DNA of 64,000 bases from Streptomyces shenzhenensis (GCF_021462265.1 NZ_JAJONF010000006.1:62001-126000), one strand, 5' to 3'; positions 24,113 through 36,845 are shown, counted from the stretch's first letter. The notes: generated by a model not told the origin, from the letters alone. A program made the numbers and translations.

Positions 24113-24491
24113 TGAGGGTGGGGAAGGCGGCCGTGCGCGCGGTGAACGGGCCGGCCGCGCGCCGGCCGGCCGGGGCGCGGGACGGCACGGGGTGCTCGGC
24201 GGCCGGCGGCCGGCCGCTGCCGGCCTTCCTCGCCGACGGGGGGCCGGCGGCAGGGCACGCGGCGAGCCGGCGGACGCGCCGGGCTTCGGGACAGCCGCGG
24301 TGACGGCGTCCGGGACGGCGGGATCGGGCCCCCTGCCCGAGCGGCGTCACGTCACCGTCCGCAGCCGCGCCGCCTTCGACCGCCCCTTCGGCTTCCTCGC
24401 CCCGCAGCGCCACTCCCGGCTCGTCCCGGCGGCGGCCCGGGTGACGGAGCCGGCGCCCTTCCCCGACCACACCTGGGAGCACGACGAATGA
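24113..24491 (+). pseudogene. Decayed serpin copy: internal deletion and frameshift
   Basis: Reads as the two ends of a serpin joined together. From ATG 24113, VRAVNGPAARRPAG and CSAAGGRPLPAFLADGG match the N-terminus of the next gene (VRAVNALTARWGLQ, SAAGVWPLLAFLADGA). After about 24275 the frame changes and the C-terminal signature appears (GFGTAAVTASG, RAAFDRPFGFLAPQRHSRLV, RVTEP). Some 290 codons of the middle are missing. The DNA identity to the intact neighbour is obvious over both ends. The shifted frame stops at TGA 24489-24491, overlapping the ATG of the intact serpin, so a coupling arrangement has survived. Confidence 0.8.
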
Positions 24492-25660
24492 TCGACACCG
24501 TCCGCGCCGTCAACGCGCTCACCGCACGCTGGGGCCTGCAGACCAGACAGGGCACGGTCTTCTCGGCGGCCGGGGTCTGGCCGCTGCTGGCCTTCCTCGC
24601 CGACGGTGCCGCGGGCCCGGCCCGGGACGAGCTGACCCGGGCCGTGGGGCTGCAGGCGGACCAAGCCGCCGCGGGAGCACGGGAGTTGCTCACCGGGCTG
24701 GACTCGATGCCGGGCGTCGGGTCGGCCCTGGGGCTGTGGACCGACCGGGCGCTGGAGCTGCGCGAACAGTGGGCGGCGGGGCTGCCGGCCGACGCGCACG
24801 GGGTGCTCGGCGCCGACCCGGCGGCCTCCCGGGAGGCGCTGGACGCCTGGGCGGCGAAGCGCACCGAGGGGCTGGTCGAGCGGCTGCCGGTCCGGCTCGC
24901 CGAGGGCGCCCGGATGGTGCTGGCGACCGCGCTGGCGCTGCGCACGGACTGGCAGCAGCCGTTCCGGGAGACCCTGCTGCGGCCCGGCTCCGGGCCCTGG
25001 CGGGACCGTATGCTGGCCGGTCTGCACCGCAGCAGCGTCCGGCCGGACCGGATCGGCGTGACCGCGGGCCCGGACGGGCACGTCACCACGCTGAAGGTCC
25101 TCGGCGACAACGGCCTCGACGTGCACCTGGTGCTCGGCGCGGAGGGGATGGCCCCGGGGCAGGTGCTGCACACGGGCATCGGCGTCCTGGAGCGGGCCCT
25201 GCCGGTGACGACCGGCGGACAGCTCCCCTACGGGCCCGCGGGACCGGGTGTGGTCGTGGAGCGGCAGCCGTCCGTCACCCCGGACCCGGTCCGGCTCGAC
25301 GTGACCACCCCCGGCTTCACGGTCCGCGCCGACCACGACCTCCTCCAGCACCACGGGCTGTTCGGGCTCTCCACGGCGGCGGACGCCCGCGAGGGGCACT
25401 TCCCCGGGATCAGCGCCGCGCCGCTCGCCATCGGGGCGGCCGGGCAGTCCGCGGTCGCGGAATTCGGGCCGCTGGGCTTCCGGGCCGCCGCGGTGACGGC
25501 GGTGGCGGCGGCGCCGGGCGGCGGCCCGCCCCAGCACCGGCACGAGTCCACGGTGGTGCGGGCCGTCTTCGACCGGCCGTTCGGCTTCCTCGCCGTGCAC
25601 CGCGGGACCCGGCTGGTCCTGGCGGCGGGCTGGGTGACGGAGCCCACCGAGGCGGGCTGA
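24488..25660 (+). CDS. Serpin-family protein
   Basis: 390 aa, near the usual serpin core length. N-terminal helix A region NALTARWGLQ, then FSAAGVWPLLAFLADGA (serpin SPxSI-like segment). The C-terminal serpin signature is FDRPFGFLAVHRGTRLVLAAG. The region before it (GFRAAAVTAVAAAPGGGPP) corresponds to the hinge and reactive loop; its small residues fit an inhibitory hinge, but the P1 residue cannot be assigned safely. There is no signal peptide, so it would act inside the cell or be released by lysis. Its ATG overlaps the stop of the decayed copy upstream. Serpins trap serine or cysteine proteases; the target is unknown. Confidence 0.85.
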   Translation: MIDTVRAVNALTARWGLQTRQGTVFSAAGVWPLLAFLADGAAGPARDELTRAVGLQADQAAAGARELLTGLDSMPGVGSALGLWTDRALELREQWAAGLPADAHGVLGADPAASREALDAWAAKRTEGLVERLPVRLAEGARMVLATALALRTDWQQPFRETLLRPGSGPWRDRMLAGLHRSSVRPDRIGVTAGPDGHVTTLKVLGDNGLDVHLVLGAEGMAPGQVLHTGIGVLERALPVTTGGQLPYGPAGPGVVVERQPSVTPDPVRLDVTTPGFTVRADHDLLQHHGLFGLSTAADAREGHFPGISAAPLAIGAAGQSAVAEFGPLGFRAAAVTAVAAAPGGGPPQHRHESTVVRAVFDRPFGFLAVHRGTRLVLAAGWVTEPTEAG

Positions 25661-25944
25661 GCGCCCGGTCGGCGGGGCCGCGACGCGCGCCGTCCGGCCG
25701 CGGCACCGTCGTCGCTGGTCACGCCCGCCTGGCGGCAGCCGCACCTTCCACACGGCGCCGCCCCTTCGGGGCGCCGCTGTTCGCGCCGGTGCTGAGCCAG
25801 ATCCTGGTCATGTCCCGTCTCCCTGCTCTCCGCTGTCGCTCCAGCCAACCGCCTTCATCCGAAGCGGAGTTCACCTCCAACGGGTTCTGGAGCGGGTTCA
25901 CCTCACCGGCGCACGGCGCAGCCGGACGGCAGGTACCTGCCCGC
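25661..25944. repeat. Intergenic region with a GC-hairpin repeat
   Basis: 280 bp between convergent genes. At about 25730-25785 it holds a copy of the window's interspersed repeat, with the hairpin GGCGCCGCCCCTTCGGGGCGCC, which could terminate both genes. No coding sequence is seen. Confidence 0.55.
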
Positions 25945-29059
<3,115 letters not shown>

Positions 29060-31783
29060 TCAGCGGAGGACGACCGTGCGGATCTCCCAGGGGCCGAGGA
29101 CGAGTTCGAGACCGTCCCGCACCGGTTCGGGGGCGAGCGGCCGGCCGAGCAGGTCGACCGTGGTCGCCTCGGTGAAGGCGCCGGTCACGCGGACGGCTGT
29201 CGCGGTGCCGCGCATCGCGGTCAGCCGGACCTCGGTGCCGGGCCCGTGCTCGGGGTCGCCGACGCGGCGGATGCCCGACACGTGCACGTCCCGGCCGTCG
29301 ACCCGCACCCCGGCCGCGTCCGGGGGCAGCGGGCCGCCGCCGGGCGCGGTGCCGCGGGTGACCAGCACGTCGTTGCGGAACTCCTCGGCGAGGGCGACCG
29401 CGCCGGCGCCCTGCCAGCCGGCCGCCCACGGCAGCACGGCGAACCGGTTCTCGATGCGCATGCCCAGGTCCTGGGCGCCCGGGGCGGGGATCTCGCTCGC
29501 GGCGGGTTCGTCGCGCAGGGGGTGGATGTTGACGCTGATGGAACCGACGGCGCGCAGCAGGGTGAGGGCGAGTGCGCGGCCGCCGTCGACGAGTTCGTAC
29601 TCGGTGGAGTGGTCGAGCAGGACGGTGGCCGGGCCCGCCGACACGAAGGTGCTCGCGGGGAAGGTCGGCAGGGGGTACTCGCCCCAGCCGCCCTCGGCGG
29701 TCAGGCCGCGCTCGGTGACGGCGAACTGCCCGGCCGACGCGGAGGTGGTGACGGGCAGGGGCAGCGGGACGTGCAGGCGCAGCCGGTGGTCGGCGGACCG
29801 GTTCAGGAACGTCGTGGAGACGCGGACGAAGGGTTCGCCCGCCCGGACTTCCACCAGCATGTCCACGAGGGCCGGGACGGTACGGCCGCCCCGCCGGTCC
29901 CGGTCGCCGGGGGCGAGCGCTTCCGGCCACTCGTAGCAGCGGGTGACGCGCAGCCGGGCCCGCAGCGGTCCGCTTTCGAGGAGTTCGACGCCGACCCGGA
30001 CCGGCTCCGACACGAGGACGTCGTGGGCGGGAGGGGCGTAGTTGTAGCTGTCGCCGCGGTCACCGCCGTCGACCAGGCGGCCGACGCCCGACAGCACGGT
30101 GCCGTCGGCCCCGGTCACCTCCAGGGTGCCGTCGGCGGCCACGGCGACCGCGACCAGGCCGTTGGAGAGCGTGTCCGCCGTCGCCGTCGCGGCCGGCGCC
30201 GCCGGGGCGGCGGGCCCGGCGCCGGCCTCGACCCGGAAGGCGGCCAGTCCGGCGGCGGGGACGGGTACGGCCGCCAGCGCGGTGGCCCGGGCCTGGGCCA
30301 GGGTCCGTACCCGCCACTCCCCCGGATGTGCCGCGGCCGCGGCGGCGACCTCGCCGCGCAGGGTCATCAGGTCGAAGGGGCCGTCCGGTGCCTCGGCGAG
30401 GTGGAAGACCAGGGAGTTCGGGGTGAGTTCGTAGTCGTCGATCAGCAGGCCGAACAGCTCCCGGCGGTGGATACGGCGCAGGACGCGTTCGAGCCGGGAC
30501 GCGTCCAGCCGCTCGTCGCTGAGGACGGTCGGGGCCTGGGAGACCGGCTGTACGGGGTGCGCCGCGCCGTCGGCGGTGACCGCGACCAGTGTGTTCTCCT
30601 CCGGGGCGGCCACGACGTCCACCTCGACCAGCGCGGTCCGCGCCACGGGCAGCGGGTTGGCGACCAGGTAGGCGTCGCCGGGCACCCCGGCGGCGGGCCC
30701 GGCGAGCGCCGCGTCGCGCACGGCGCGGGCGGTCTGCGCGGCCTCGGCGAGGCGGGCCGCGACCTGGTCGCAGGTCTCGTCGGTGCCGGAGCCGACGACC
30801 GAGTCGTGCGCCGTCGACTCGATGATCTTGTGCCAGGCGAGGGCGAGGAAGGCGGACTCGTCGCGGCCGGACCACAGGGCGTTCATCCGCTCGGCGTGGT
30901 CGACGGTCCGCTCGGCGGCGGCCATCCGCTGCTTGAGCCCGAGGCGCACCGACAGCACGCCCGGCAGGATGTTGCCCCGCACATGGCTGCGGAGTTCGCC
31001 GGTGACGACGGTGGTCACCTCGTCCCGCGCGTGCTCGCGGACGTACTCGTCGAGCGTCGCGATCGTGATCGGCCGGTCCTCCGCGGAGGCCTCGCGCAGC
31101 CAGTCGGCCAGCCGCGGGTCGGGCGCGTTGTGGTCGGTACCGGCCATGGCGAGCACCGGGTCGCCGCCCCACCGCCGGGCCGTCATCCCGGCGTACTCGC
31201 CGAGCGCGCGGCGGATCCGGTCCGGTACCAGCAGGACGTCGAGACCGTTGTCGTACCCGTCGAAGAGGAACTCGGTGCGCACCTCGGAGCCGTCGGGCGC
31301 CCGCCAGCGGAAGGCGTGTCCGTCGACCGTGCCGGGCACCCCCCGCCACAGCGCCGCGTGCTCGATCCCGGCGCGCGCCAGGATCTGCGGCATCTGCGCG
31401 ATGTGGCCGAACATGTCCGGCAGATAGCCGATCGGCATGGCGCCGCCGAGCCGCTCGGCGGCCGCCCATCCCATCTGCAGGTTGCGGACGACGGTCTCGC
31501 CGGAGCAGAGGAACTCGTCGAGGAGGATCAGCCACGGCCCGACGGCCAGCCGGCCCTCGCGGACCAGGGCGGCGACCCGGTCACGGTTCTCCGGCCGCAT
31601 CTCCAGGTAGTCCTCGACGGCGGCCATCTGCCCGTCGACGGTGAACCGGAAGTCCGGGTCGGCCTCGGCCGTCTCCAGCACGGTGTCCAGGGCGGCGACG
31701 AGGCGGTGCCGGAACACCTGGAACGGCTCGTACCACTCCCGGTCCCAGTGGAAGTGGGGCACGAAGACAGCCGAGTCGGGCAT
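29060..31783 (-). CDS. Glycoside hydrolase family 38 alpha-mannosidase
   Basis: 907 aa. The GH38 N-terminal catalytic barrel shows VPHFHWDREW (zinc His and Asp), a DGQMAAVEDYLE block, the nucleophile region IGYLPDMFGHIAQMPQIL (Asp) and WHKIIESTAHDSVVGSGTDE near the end of the barrel. The C-terminal domain is the usual large beta-sandwich. No signal peptide is present, so it acts in the cytoplasm on imported mannosides. ATG 31783 has AAGGTG 9 nt upstream; a GTG at 31813 would overlap the preceding permease stop but lacks a ribosome site. It is the fourth gene of the locus. Confidence 0.93.
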   Translation of the reverse strand: MPDSAVFVPHFHWDREWYEPFQVFRHRLVAALDTVLETAEADPDFRFTVDGQMAAVEDYLEMRPENRDRVAALVREGRLAVGPWLILLDEFLCSGETVVRNLQMGWAAAERLGGAMPIGYLPDMFGHIAQMPQILARAGIEHAALWRGVPGTVDGHAFRWRAPDGSEVRTEFLFDGYDNGLDVLLVPDRIRRALGEYAGMTARRWGGDPVLAMAGTDHNAPDPRLADWLREASAEDRPITIATLDEYVREHARDEVTTVVTGELRSHVRGNILPGVLSVRLGLKQRMAAAERTVDHAERMNALWSGRDESAFLALAWHKIIESTAHDSVVGSGTDETCDQVAARLAEAAQTARAVRDAALAGPAAGVPGDAYLVANPLPVARTALVEVDVVAAPEENTLVAVTADGAAHPVQPVSQAPTVLSDERLDASRLERVLRRIHRRELFGLLIDDYELTPNSLVFHLAEAPDGPFDLMTLRGEVAAAAAAHPGEWRVRTLAQARATALAAVPVPAAGLAAFRVEAGAGPAAPAAPAATATADTLSNGLVAVAVAADGTLEVTGADGTVLSGVGRLVDGGDRGDSYNYAPPAHDVLVSEPVRVGVELLESGPLRARLRVTRCYEWPEALAPGDRDRRGGRTVPALVDMLVEVRAGEPFVRVSTTFLNRSADHRLRLHVPLPLPVTTSASAGQFAVTERGLTAEGGWGEYPLPTFPASTFVSAGPATVLLDHSTEYELVDGGRALALTLLRAVGSISVNIHPLRDEPAASEIPAPGAQDLGMRIENRFAVLPWAAGWQGAGAVALAEEFRNDVLVTRGTAPGGGPLPPDAAGVRVDGRDVHVSGIRRVGDPEHGPGTEVRLTAMRGTATAVRVTGAFTEATTVDLLGRPLAPEPVRDGLELVLGPWEIRTVVLR

Positions 31784-31809
31784 GGTGGAGAACACCTTCT
31801 GTGCGTGGG

Positions 31810-32667
31810 TCACTTGAGCGAGCCGGCGGCGAGGCCGGTGCGCCAGAACCGCTGGAGGAGGATGAAGACGACGATCACCGGCAGGATCGACACCAGCGAG
31901 CCGGTGATGACGGACTCCTGGAGCAGCGGGGCGCGCGCCGTCTGGCCGTTCCACTCGTACAGGCCGAGTGTGATCGGGAAGAGGGACTCCTTCTGGAGCA
32001 TCACCATCGGCAGGAAGAAGTTGTTCCAGATGGCCACGAACTGGAACAGGAAGATGGTCACCAGGGCCGGTGTCATCAGCCGGAACGCCACCGAGAAGAA
32101 CGTGCGGAACTCCCCGGCCCCGTCCAGCCGCGCCGACTCGATCAGCTCCTGCGGCACGGAGGCGCCCGCGAAGATCCGCGCGAGATAGACGCCGAACGGG
32201 CTGACGATGCTGGGCAGGAACACCGCGAGGTAGGTGTTGACGAGTCCGGTCGCCGAGAACAGCAGGAACAGCGGCAGCGCGAGCGCGGTGGTCGGCACCA
32301 GGACGCCGCCGAGGATGACGGAGAACAGGAACTCCCGGCCGCGGAACCGGAACTTGGCGAGGGCGTAGCCGCACAGCGCGGAGATCAGGGTCCCGGTGGC
32401 CGCGCCCAGCACCGCGTAGACGACGGTGTTGAGGGCCCAGCGGCCGAAGACGCCGTCGCTGCGGGTGAACAGGACATGGAGGTTCTCGAACAGGTCGAAG
32501 TGCGAGAAGACCAGCCCGTTGGTGGCGGCGAGGTCGCCCTGCGGCTTGGTCGCCGCGACGACCAGGAAGTACACCGGCAGCAGGAAGTACACGGCCAGGA
32601 GCAGCATCAGCCCCATGGCGGCGGTACGGCCGGCCCGGCTCTCGCGCGTGGTGGTCAGGTTGTTCAC
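31810..32667 (-). CDS. Carbohydrate ABC transporter permease, MalG type
   Basis: 285 aa, six hydrophobic segments starting with MGLMLLLAVYFLLPVYFLVV. The EAA loop reads PQELIESARLDGAGEF (about residue 172 on), typical of MalG/CUT1 permeases. The GTG start at 32667 overlaps the stop of the partner permease (GTGA) and has GGAAGG 7 nt upstream. The two permeases form the membrane channel of a sugar importer. No ATPase gene lies in the locus; in Streptomyces CUT1 importers are usually served by the shared ATPase MsiK, encoded elsewhere. Confidence 0.92.
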   Translation of the reverse strand: MNNLTTTRESRAGRTAAMGLMLLLAVYFLLPVYFLVVAATKPQGDLAATNGLVFSHFDLFENLHVLFTRSDGVFGRWALNTVVYAVLGAATGTLISALCGYALAKFRFRGREFLFSVILGGVLVPTTALALPLFLLFSATGLVNTYLAVFLPSIVSPFGVYLARIFAGASVPQELIESARLDGAGEFRTFFSVAFRLMTPALVTIFLFQFVAIWNNFFLPMVMLQKESLFPITLGLYEWNGQTARAPLLQESVITGSLVSILPVIVVFILLQRFWRTGLAAGSLK

Positions 32668-33611
32668 AGGCCCGCCTTCCTCGAGGTCAGTCGCATGAAC
32701 CCGAAGCTCAGGACGAACGTGATGACGGCGATGACGACGGAAATGGCCGCGGCCTGCTGGTAGTTGTTCCCGGAGGCCACCGTGTACGCGAGCATGTTCG
32801 GGGTGAACGTGCTGGAGATGTTCGAGGAGATCTGCCGCAGCACCGCCGGTTCGGCGTACAGCTGAAGCGTGCCGATGATCGAGAAGACGGTGGTCAGGAC
32901 GATCGACGGGGCGATGATCGGGACCTTGATCCGCCAGGCGGTCGTCCAGTCGGAGGCACCGTCGATCTTCGCGGCCTCGTAGAGCTCCTGCGGGATCGAC
33001 TGCAGCGCCGAGAACATGATCAGCATGTTGTAGCCGGTCCACAGCCAGGTGGAGACGTTCGCGGCCGACCAGAGCACGGCACCCGGGCCGAGGAAGTCGG
33101 GGTGCAGCCCGACGCCGTTCAGCAGGTCGACGACGGGGCTGAGCTGGGGCGAGTAGAGGTACGACCACATGATCGCGGCGATCACGCCGGGCACCGCGTA
33201 CGGCATGAACGCGACGATGCGGAAGAACCCCTTGGCCCGCAGCAGGGGCGTGTCGAGGAGCAGCGCGATGATCAGGGCCACGAACAGCATGACCGGCACC
33301 TGCACGATGCCGAACAGCCCGATGCGGCCGATGCTGGACCAGAACTCGGTGTTCCGCAGCACCTCCCCGTACTGCTCGAAGCCGCCGAAGGCGGTGTACG
33401 AGGTGCCGTACTGGCCGCCGGAGCGGCGCACGACGCGGAAGCTCTGCCAGAGGGCGTAGCCCACCGGTACCAGGTAGAACAGCAGGAACGGCAGGAAGAA
33501 CGGGGTCACGAAGGCGGCGACGGTACCCGCCCGCGGGCCGCCGCCGTCGATGCGGCGGCGGCGCACGGGCGTGGCTGCCACGCCGGCCGTGCGGGTTGCG
33601 AGGTCGGTCAT
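32664..33611 (-). CDS. Carbohydrate ABC transporter permease, MalF type
   Basis: 315 aa. A cytoplasmic Arg-rich start (TPVRRRRIDGG) is followed by six transmembrane segments, the first FVTPFFLPFLLFYLVPVGYA. The EAA loop is PQELYEAAKIDGASDW. The ATG lies just 7 bp after the binding-protein stop, and its own stop overlaps the MalG-type gene. It belongs to the CUT1 family, which imports di- and oligosaccharides. Confidence 0.92.
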   Translation of the reverse strand: MTDLATRTAGVAATPVRRRRIDGGGPRAGTVAAFVTPFFLPFLLFYLVPVGYALWQSFRVVRRSGGQYGTSYTAFGGFEQYGEVLRNTEFWSSIGRIGLFGIVQVPVMLFVALIIALLLDTPLLRAKGFFRIVAFMPYAVPGVIAAIMWSYLYSPQLSPVVDLLNGVGLHPDFLGPGAVLWSAANVSTWLWTGYNMLIMFSALQSIPQELYEAAKIDGASDWTTAWRIKVPIIAPSIVLTTVFSIIGTLQLYAEPAVLRQISSNISSTFTPNMLAYTVASGNNYQQAAAISVVIAVITFVLSFGFMRLTSRKAGL

Positions 33612-33618
33612 CGAACGG

Positions 33619-34953
33619 TCACTTGCCCGCCGTCGCCGGGATCGCCTGGTCCTTCATCGACTTCAGCGCGGCGGACTGGGCGGTGGCGAGCGCGTCGGTG
33701 AGGGAGCCGTCGCCGGCCGCGGCCTTGGCCATCGCGTCCTGGAGGGCCAGGTTCACGGTCTTCTGCGTGGGGCCCCAGGAGAAGCTGGTGTCGATCTTCC
33801 TGGAGGCGTCGGCGAAGACGTCGAAGATCTTCTCGTCGGCGTAGTACGGCACGCCCTGCTTGAGCGCGGGCAGCTCCAGGCCGGCGGTGGCCGCCGGGTA
33901 GAGGCCGCCCAGCTTGTTCTCCATCGCCAGGGCGTCCGGGTCGGTGTTCAGCCAGGTGTTGAACTCCACCGACTCGTAGAGGTGCCTGCCGCCCTTCATG
34001 AACGCGACGGTCGAGCCGCCCCAGTCACCGGAGGAGCCGTTCGCACCCCACGTCGGCATGGGGACGATGCTCCACTTCCCGGCCTGCTCGGGCAGGTTGT
34101 CGCGGAACATGCTGTAGCCCCAGGCGGCGCCGACGTAGGTGGCGAGCCGGTCCTTCTGGTACGCGGCGTACATCTGGGTCGAGCCGTGGGCGAGGTCGGT
34201 GCGCACGACCTTCTCGGAGATCAGCTTCTGCCAGTAGCCGGCGACCTGCCTGCTCTGCGCCGAGTCGACGGTGACCTGCCACTTGTCGCCGGAGTAGCCG
34301 TACATCCTGGCGTCGTTCTGCCAGAGGAGCCCGTTGAACCACTCGGCGTTGTTCGGGTCGAAGAACGTCATGTCCAGGTTCGGGTCCGCCTTGTGCAGCT
34401 TCTCGGCGGCCGTCGCGTACTCGTCCCAGGTCGTGGGAACGGCGACGCCGTACTTCTTGAAGAGGTCGCTGCGGACGTACAGGGCCATCGGGCCGGTGTC
34501 CTGCGGGATCGCGAACACGCCGGTGCCGCCGAAGCTGGTCTGCGACCAGGTCCACGGCACGAACTTCGACTTGGCCGCGCCGGCCGCCGTGCAGGCCGAG
34601 GCGTCCACGAAGGCGCTCTGGGTGCGCAGGTTGGGCAGTTCGTCGTAGCCGACCTGGGCGAGGTCCGGGGCCTTGCCCGCCTTGAGGGCGTTGCCGAGGG
34701 TGCCGTACTGGTCGTTGGAGATGTTCTTCGTCTCGACCTGGACGTCCGGATGCCGCTTGTTCCACAGGGCGACGACCTTGTCCATGCCCGGAACGGTGTT
34801 CCAGTACTGGAGGGTGACCTTGCCCTTCGTGGGCTCGCAGGAGGCTGCGGAGGCGTTGTCCGACGAGCCGGACGAGGAGCACCCGGCGAGTACGACGATG
34901 CCGGCCGTGGCCGCGGCGACGGCGACGCGGGTGCGCGTGACTGTGCTGCTCAT
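33619..34953 (-). CDS. Sugar-binding lipoprotein of the ABC transporter (SBP_bac_1)
   Basis: 444 aa. Signal peptide with lipobox VVLAGC (Cys about 25), then a Ser/Asn linker. The binding fold follows (KVTLQYWNTVPGMDKVVALW, YDELPNLRTQSAFVDAS, IPQDTGPMALYVRSDLFKKYG, PTTWDEYATAAEKL), all typical of family 1 sugar-binding proteins. It is the first gene of the glycan operon, about 100 bp from a palindromic operator and divergent from the lacI-type gene. The sugar is unknown; the downstream alpha-mannosidase and beta-galactosidase suggest a mannose- and galactose-containing glycan. Confidence 0.93.
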   Translation of the reverse strand: MSSTVTRTRVAVAAATAGIVVLAGCSSSGSSDNASAASCEPTKGKVTLQYWNTVPGMDKVVALWNKRHPDVQVETKNISNDQYGTLGNALKAGKAPDLAQVGYDELPNLRTQSAFVDASACTAAGAAKSKFVPWTWSQTSFGGTGVFAIPQDTGPMALYVRSDLFKKYGVAVPTTWDEYATAAEKLHKADPNLDMTFFDPNNAEWFNGLLWQNDARMYGYSGDKWQVTVDSAQSRQVAGYWQKLISEKVVRTDLAHGSTQMYAAYQKDRLATYVGAAWGYSMFRDNLPEQAGKWSIVPMPTWGANGSSGDWGGSTVAFMKGGRHLYESVEFNTWLNTDPDALAMENKLGGLYPAATAGLELPALKQGVPYYADEKIFDVFADASRKIDTSFSWGPTQKTVNLALQDAMAKAAAGDGSLTDALATAQSAALKSMKDQAIPATAGK

Positions 34954-35056
34954 ATCTTCCGTTCCAGAGAACGCCTGGCGCGGGTGGACAGGCGGGTCGA
35001 CGTTGACACCTGGAGGCGGCTGCCTTCTGGTTGGAATGAGGTTCCGTGAGCGGTAC

Positions 35057-35070
35057 CGTGAGCGCTCACG
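35057..35070. promoter_or_regulatory. LacI-type operator palindrome
   Basis: Perfect 14-bp palindrome CGTGAGCGCTCACG with the central CG typical of LacI/GalR operators. A partial second copy, CCGTGAGCGGTAC, lies just upstream at about 35044-35056. It sits between the divergent regulator and transport genes, so the LacI-family protein encoded at 35198 is the likely binder. Confidence 0.8.
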
Positions 35071-35197
35071 AGAGCGGTAACGGGAAGCGATTGGGAGTGT
35101 GTGCTTCCGAACGCCGGAGTGTCAAGGTTTCTACGCATCGGGGCATACTCGGTGTCCCTGCGACGCTGCCGCGTCGGCAATTACGCGGAGGTGAGTG

Positions 35198-36199
35198 ATG
35201 GCGTCGTCGGGGACCGGACCCCGTAGGGTCACGATCGACGATGTGGCCCAGGCCGCGGGCGTGTCCCGGCAGACCGTGTCGCGGGCGCTCAACGACAAGG
35301 GCGAGATCGGCGTCTCCACCAAGCAGCGCGTGCTCGACACCGCTCTCGCGCTCGGCTACCGGCCTAGCCGGTTCGCCCGGGGGCTGGTCCGGCAGGACAC
35401 GGTCAGCGTCGGACTGGTGATCCCCGACCTGCTCAACCCGTTCTTCACCGAGGTCGCCGCGGGCGCGCTGGAGGCGGCCCGGGACCGGAGCTGGCACGTC
35501 GTCGTGTACGACACCGGCGACCGGGCCGAGGAGGAGCGGGCCACGCTGGAGGTGATCGCCTCCCAGGTCGACGCCGTCGTGGGCTATCTCAGCCTGCCCG
35601 AGGACGAGATCGACAAGCTGACCCGGGGACTGCCCGTGGTGCTCATCGACCGCGAGCACCGCACCCAGCGGTTCAGCTCGATCCGGATCGACGGCGAGAG
35701 CGGCGTGCACGCGGCAATCAGGCATCTGACCGAGGCGGGACACCGGCACATCGGCATGCTCGACCACGCCGAACGGTCCGAACCGAGCATCCGGCACCGG
35801 TGGTTCGACGCCGCGATGTCCGCGTGCGGACTGGACGCGAGCTCCGTGGCCCGCGCCGACCAGAGCGTGGAAGGCGGTGAGGACGCTCTCCAGGAACTCC
35901 TCGGCCGGTATCCCGGCATCACCGCCGTGTTCACGTTCAACGACATCATCGCCATCGGAGCCCTGCGCGCCGCCCGCCGGACCGGCCGGCAGGTCCCCCG
36001 GGACCTCGCCGTGATCGGCTTCGACGGTCTGCGGCTGGGCACCCTCGTCGAACCGCCGCTGACCACGGTGGCCCTGGACACCCGCCGCCTCGGCGCGCTC
36101 GCCGTCGAACAGGCGGCCCGGCTGCTGACCGGCGGCGGCCCGCCGCACGCCGACGAGCTGACGGTGCGGACGGAACTGCGGCTTCGCGAGTCGGCGTAG
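35198..36199 (+). CDS. LacI-family transcriptional repressor of the glycan locus
   Basis: 333 aa. The helix-turn-helix is VTIDDVAQAAGVSRQTVSRAL (about 9-29, split here by function: recognition helix SRQTVSRAL), followed by the hinge LALGYRPSRFARGL. The periplasmic-binding-like sensor domain is complete (VGLVIPDLLNPFF, VVLIDREH, AVFTFNDIIAIGAL, VIGFDGL). I chose ATG 35198, which follows GGAGGTGAG by 1-5 nt; a GTG directly before it is also possible. It is divergent from the sugar-importer operon with a palindromic operator between them, so it probably represses both. Confidence 0.92.
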   Translation: MASSGTGPRRVTIDDVAQAAGVSRQTVSRALNDKGEIGVSTKQRVLDTALALGYRPSRFARGLVRQDTVSVGLVIPDLLNPFFTEVAAGALEAARDRSWHVVVYDTGDRAEEERATLEVIASQVDAVVGYLSLPEDEIDKLTRGLPVVLIDREHRTQRFSSIRIDGESGVHAAIRHLTEAGHRHIGMLDHAERSEPSIRHRWFDAAMSACGLDASSVARADQSVEGGEDALQELLGRYPGITAVFTFNDIIAIGALRAARRTGRQVPRDLAVIGFDGLRLGTLVEPPLTTVALDTRRLGALAVEQAARLLTGGGPPHADELTVRTELRLRESA

Positions 36200-36287
36200 G
36201 GGACCGCGAGCCGGCGGTGCTCAAGGACAGGCAGGGGAAGCCTTGAGCACCGTTGGACGTCCGGGCCGTCGCTGGACGGTCGCGCAA

Positions 36288-36845
36288 CTACGCGGCCGCT
36301 TCGGCCGCTTCGGCCGCCTCAGCGGTCACGCGGGCCGCGGCGCGGGCGGCCCGGCCGGTCACTCGCCAGGCGACCATGCGGAGAGCCGTGGGCGGGGCCG
36401 GCGGGAAGACGCCCAGTTGGCCGAGCATGGTGATGTCGTCGCGCACGGCCTCGTGACGGACCACCTTGCCGTCGCGGAGGCCGAGCACGTGGATCTGCTC
36501 GAAGTCGATCTCCCGGCCGGTGGGGGGTACGGCCTGGTCGAGCACGCCGTCGCGGTAGCGGACGAAGGGGCCGGTGTGACGGCCGCGCATGCGCAGCCGC
36601 ACCCAGATCCCGTCGTCGTCGAGCGCGACGCCGAGGACCGGGAAGCGCAGGTCGCTGAAGGCGGAGCGCATCCAGGCGCCCGAGGCGAGCACCCCGGCCG
36701 GTCCGGGCACCGCACAGGCCGCCGGTGCCACGGCTGCCTCGCGGTTGTGGAACTCCTCGTGGACCACGTCGGCGGCGAGTGCCGGATCGCCCGTTTCGAG
36801 GACCCGGAAGAGCCCGTGGGCCAGTTCTGCGGGATCCATTCCCAT
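36288..36845 (-). CDS. NTF2-fold SnoaL-like/ester cyclase family protein
   Basis: 185 aa from ATG 36845 (ATG 36839 possible). Pattern of SnoaL-like proteins: ALAADVVHEEFHNREA (conserved His/Asn), AWMRSAFSDLRFPVL, RMRGRHTG, FEQIHVLGLRDGKVVRHEAVRDD. Such proteins include polyketide cyclases but also many small hydrolases or isomerases, so function is open. The last residues EAAEAAEAAA come from an imperfect GCCGCTTCG trinucleotide-like repeat at about 36295-36322. It is divergent from a tetR gene with only 108 bp between the starts, which suggests it is that regulator's target. Confidence 0.75.
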   Translation of the reverse strand: MGMDPAELAHGLFRVLETGDPALAADVVHEEFHNREAAVAPAACAVPGPAGVLASGAWMRSAFSDLRFPVLGVALDDDGIWVRLRMRGRHTGPFVRYRDGVLDQAVPPTGREIDFEQIHVLGLRDGKVVRHEAVRDDITMLGQLGVFPPAPPTALRMVAWRVTGRAARAAARVTAEAAEAAEAAA

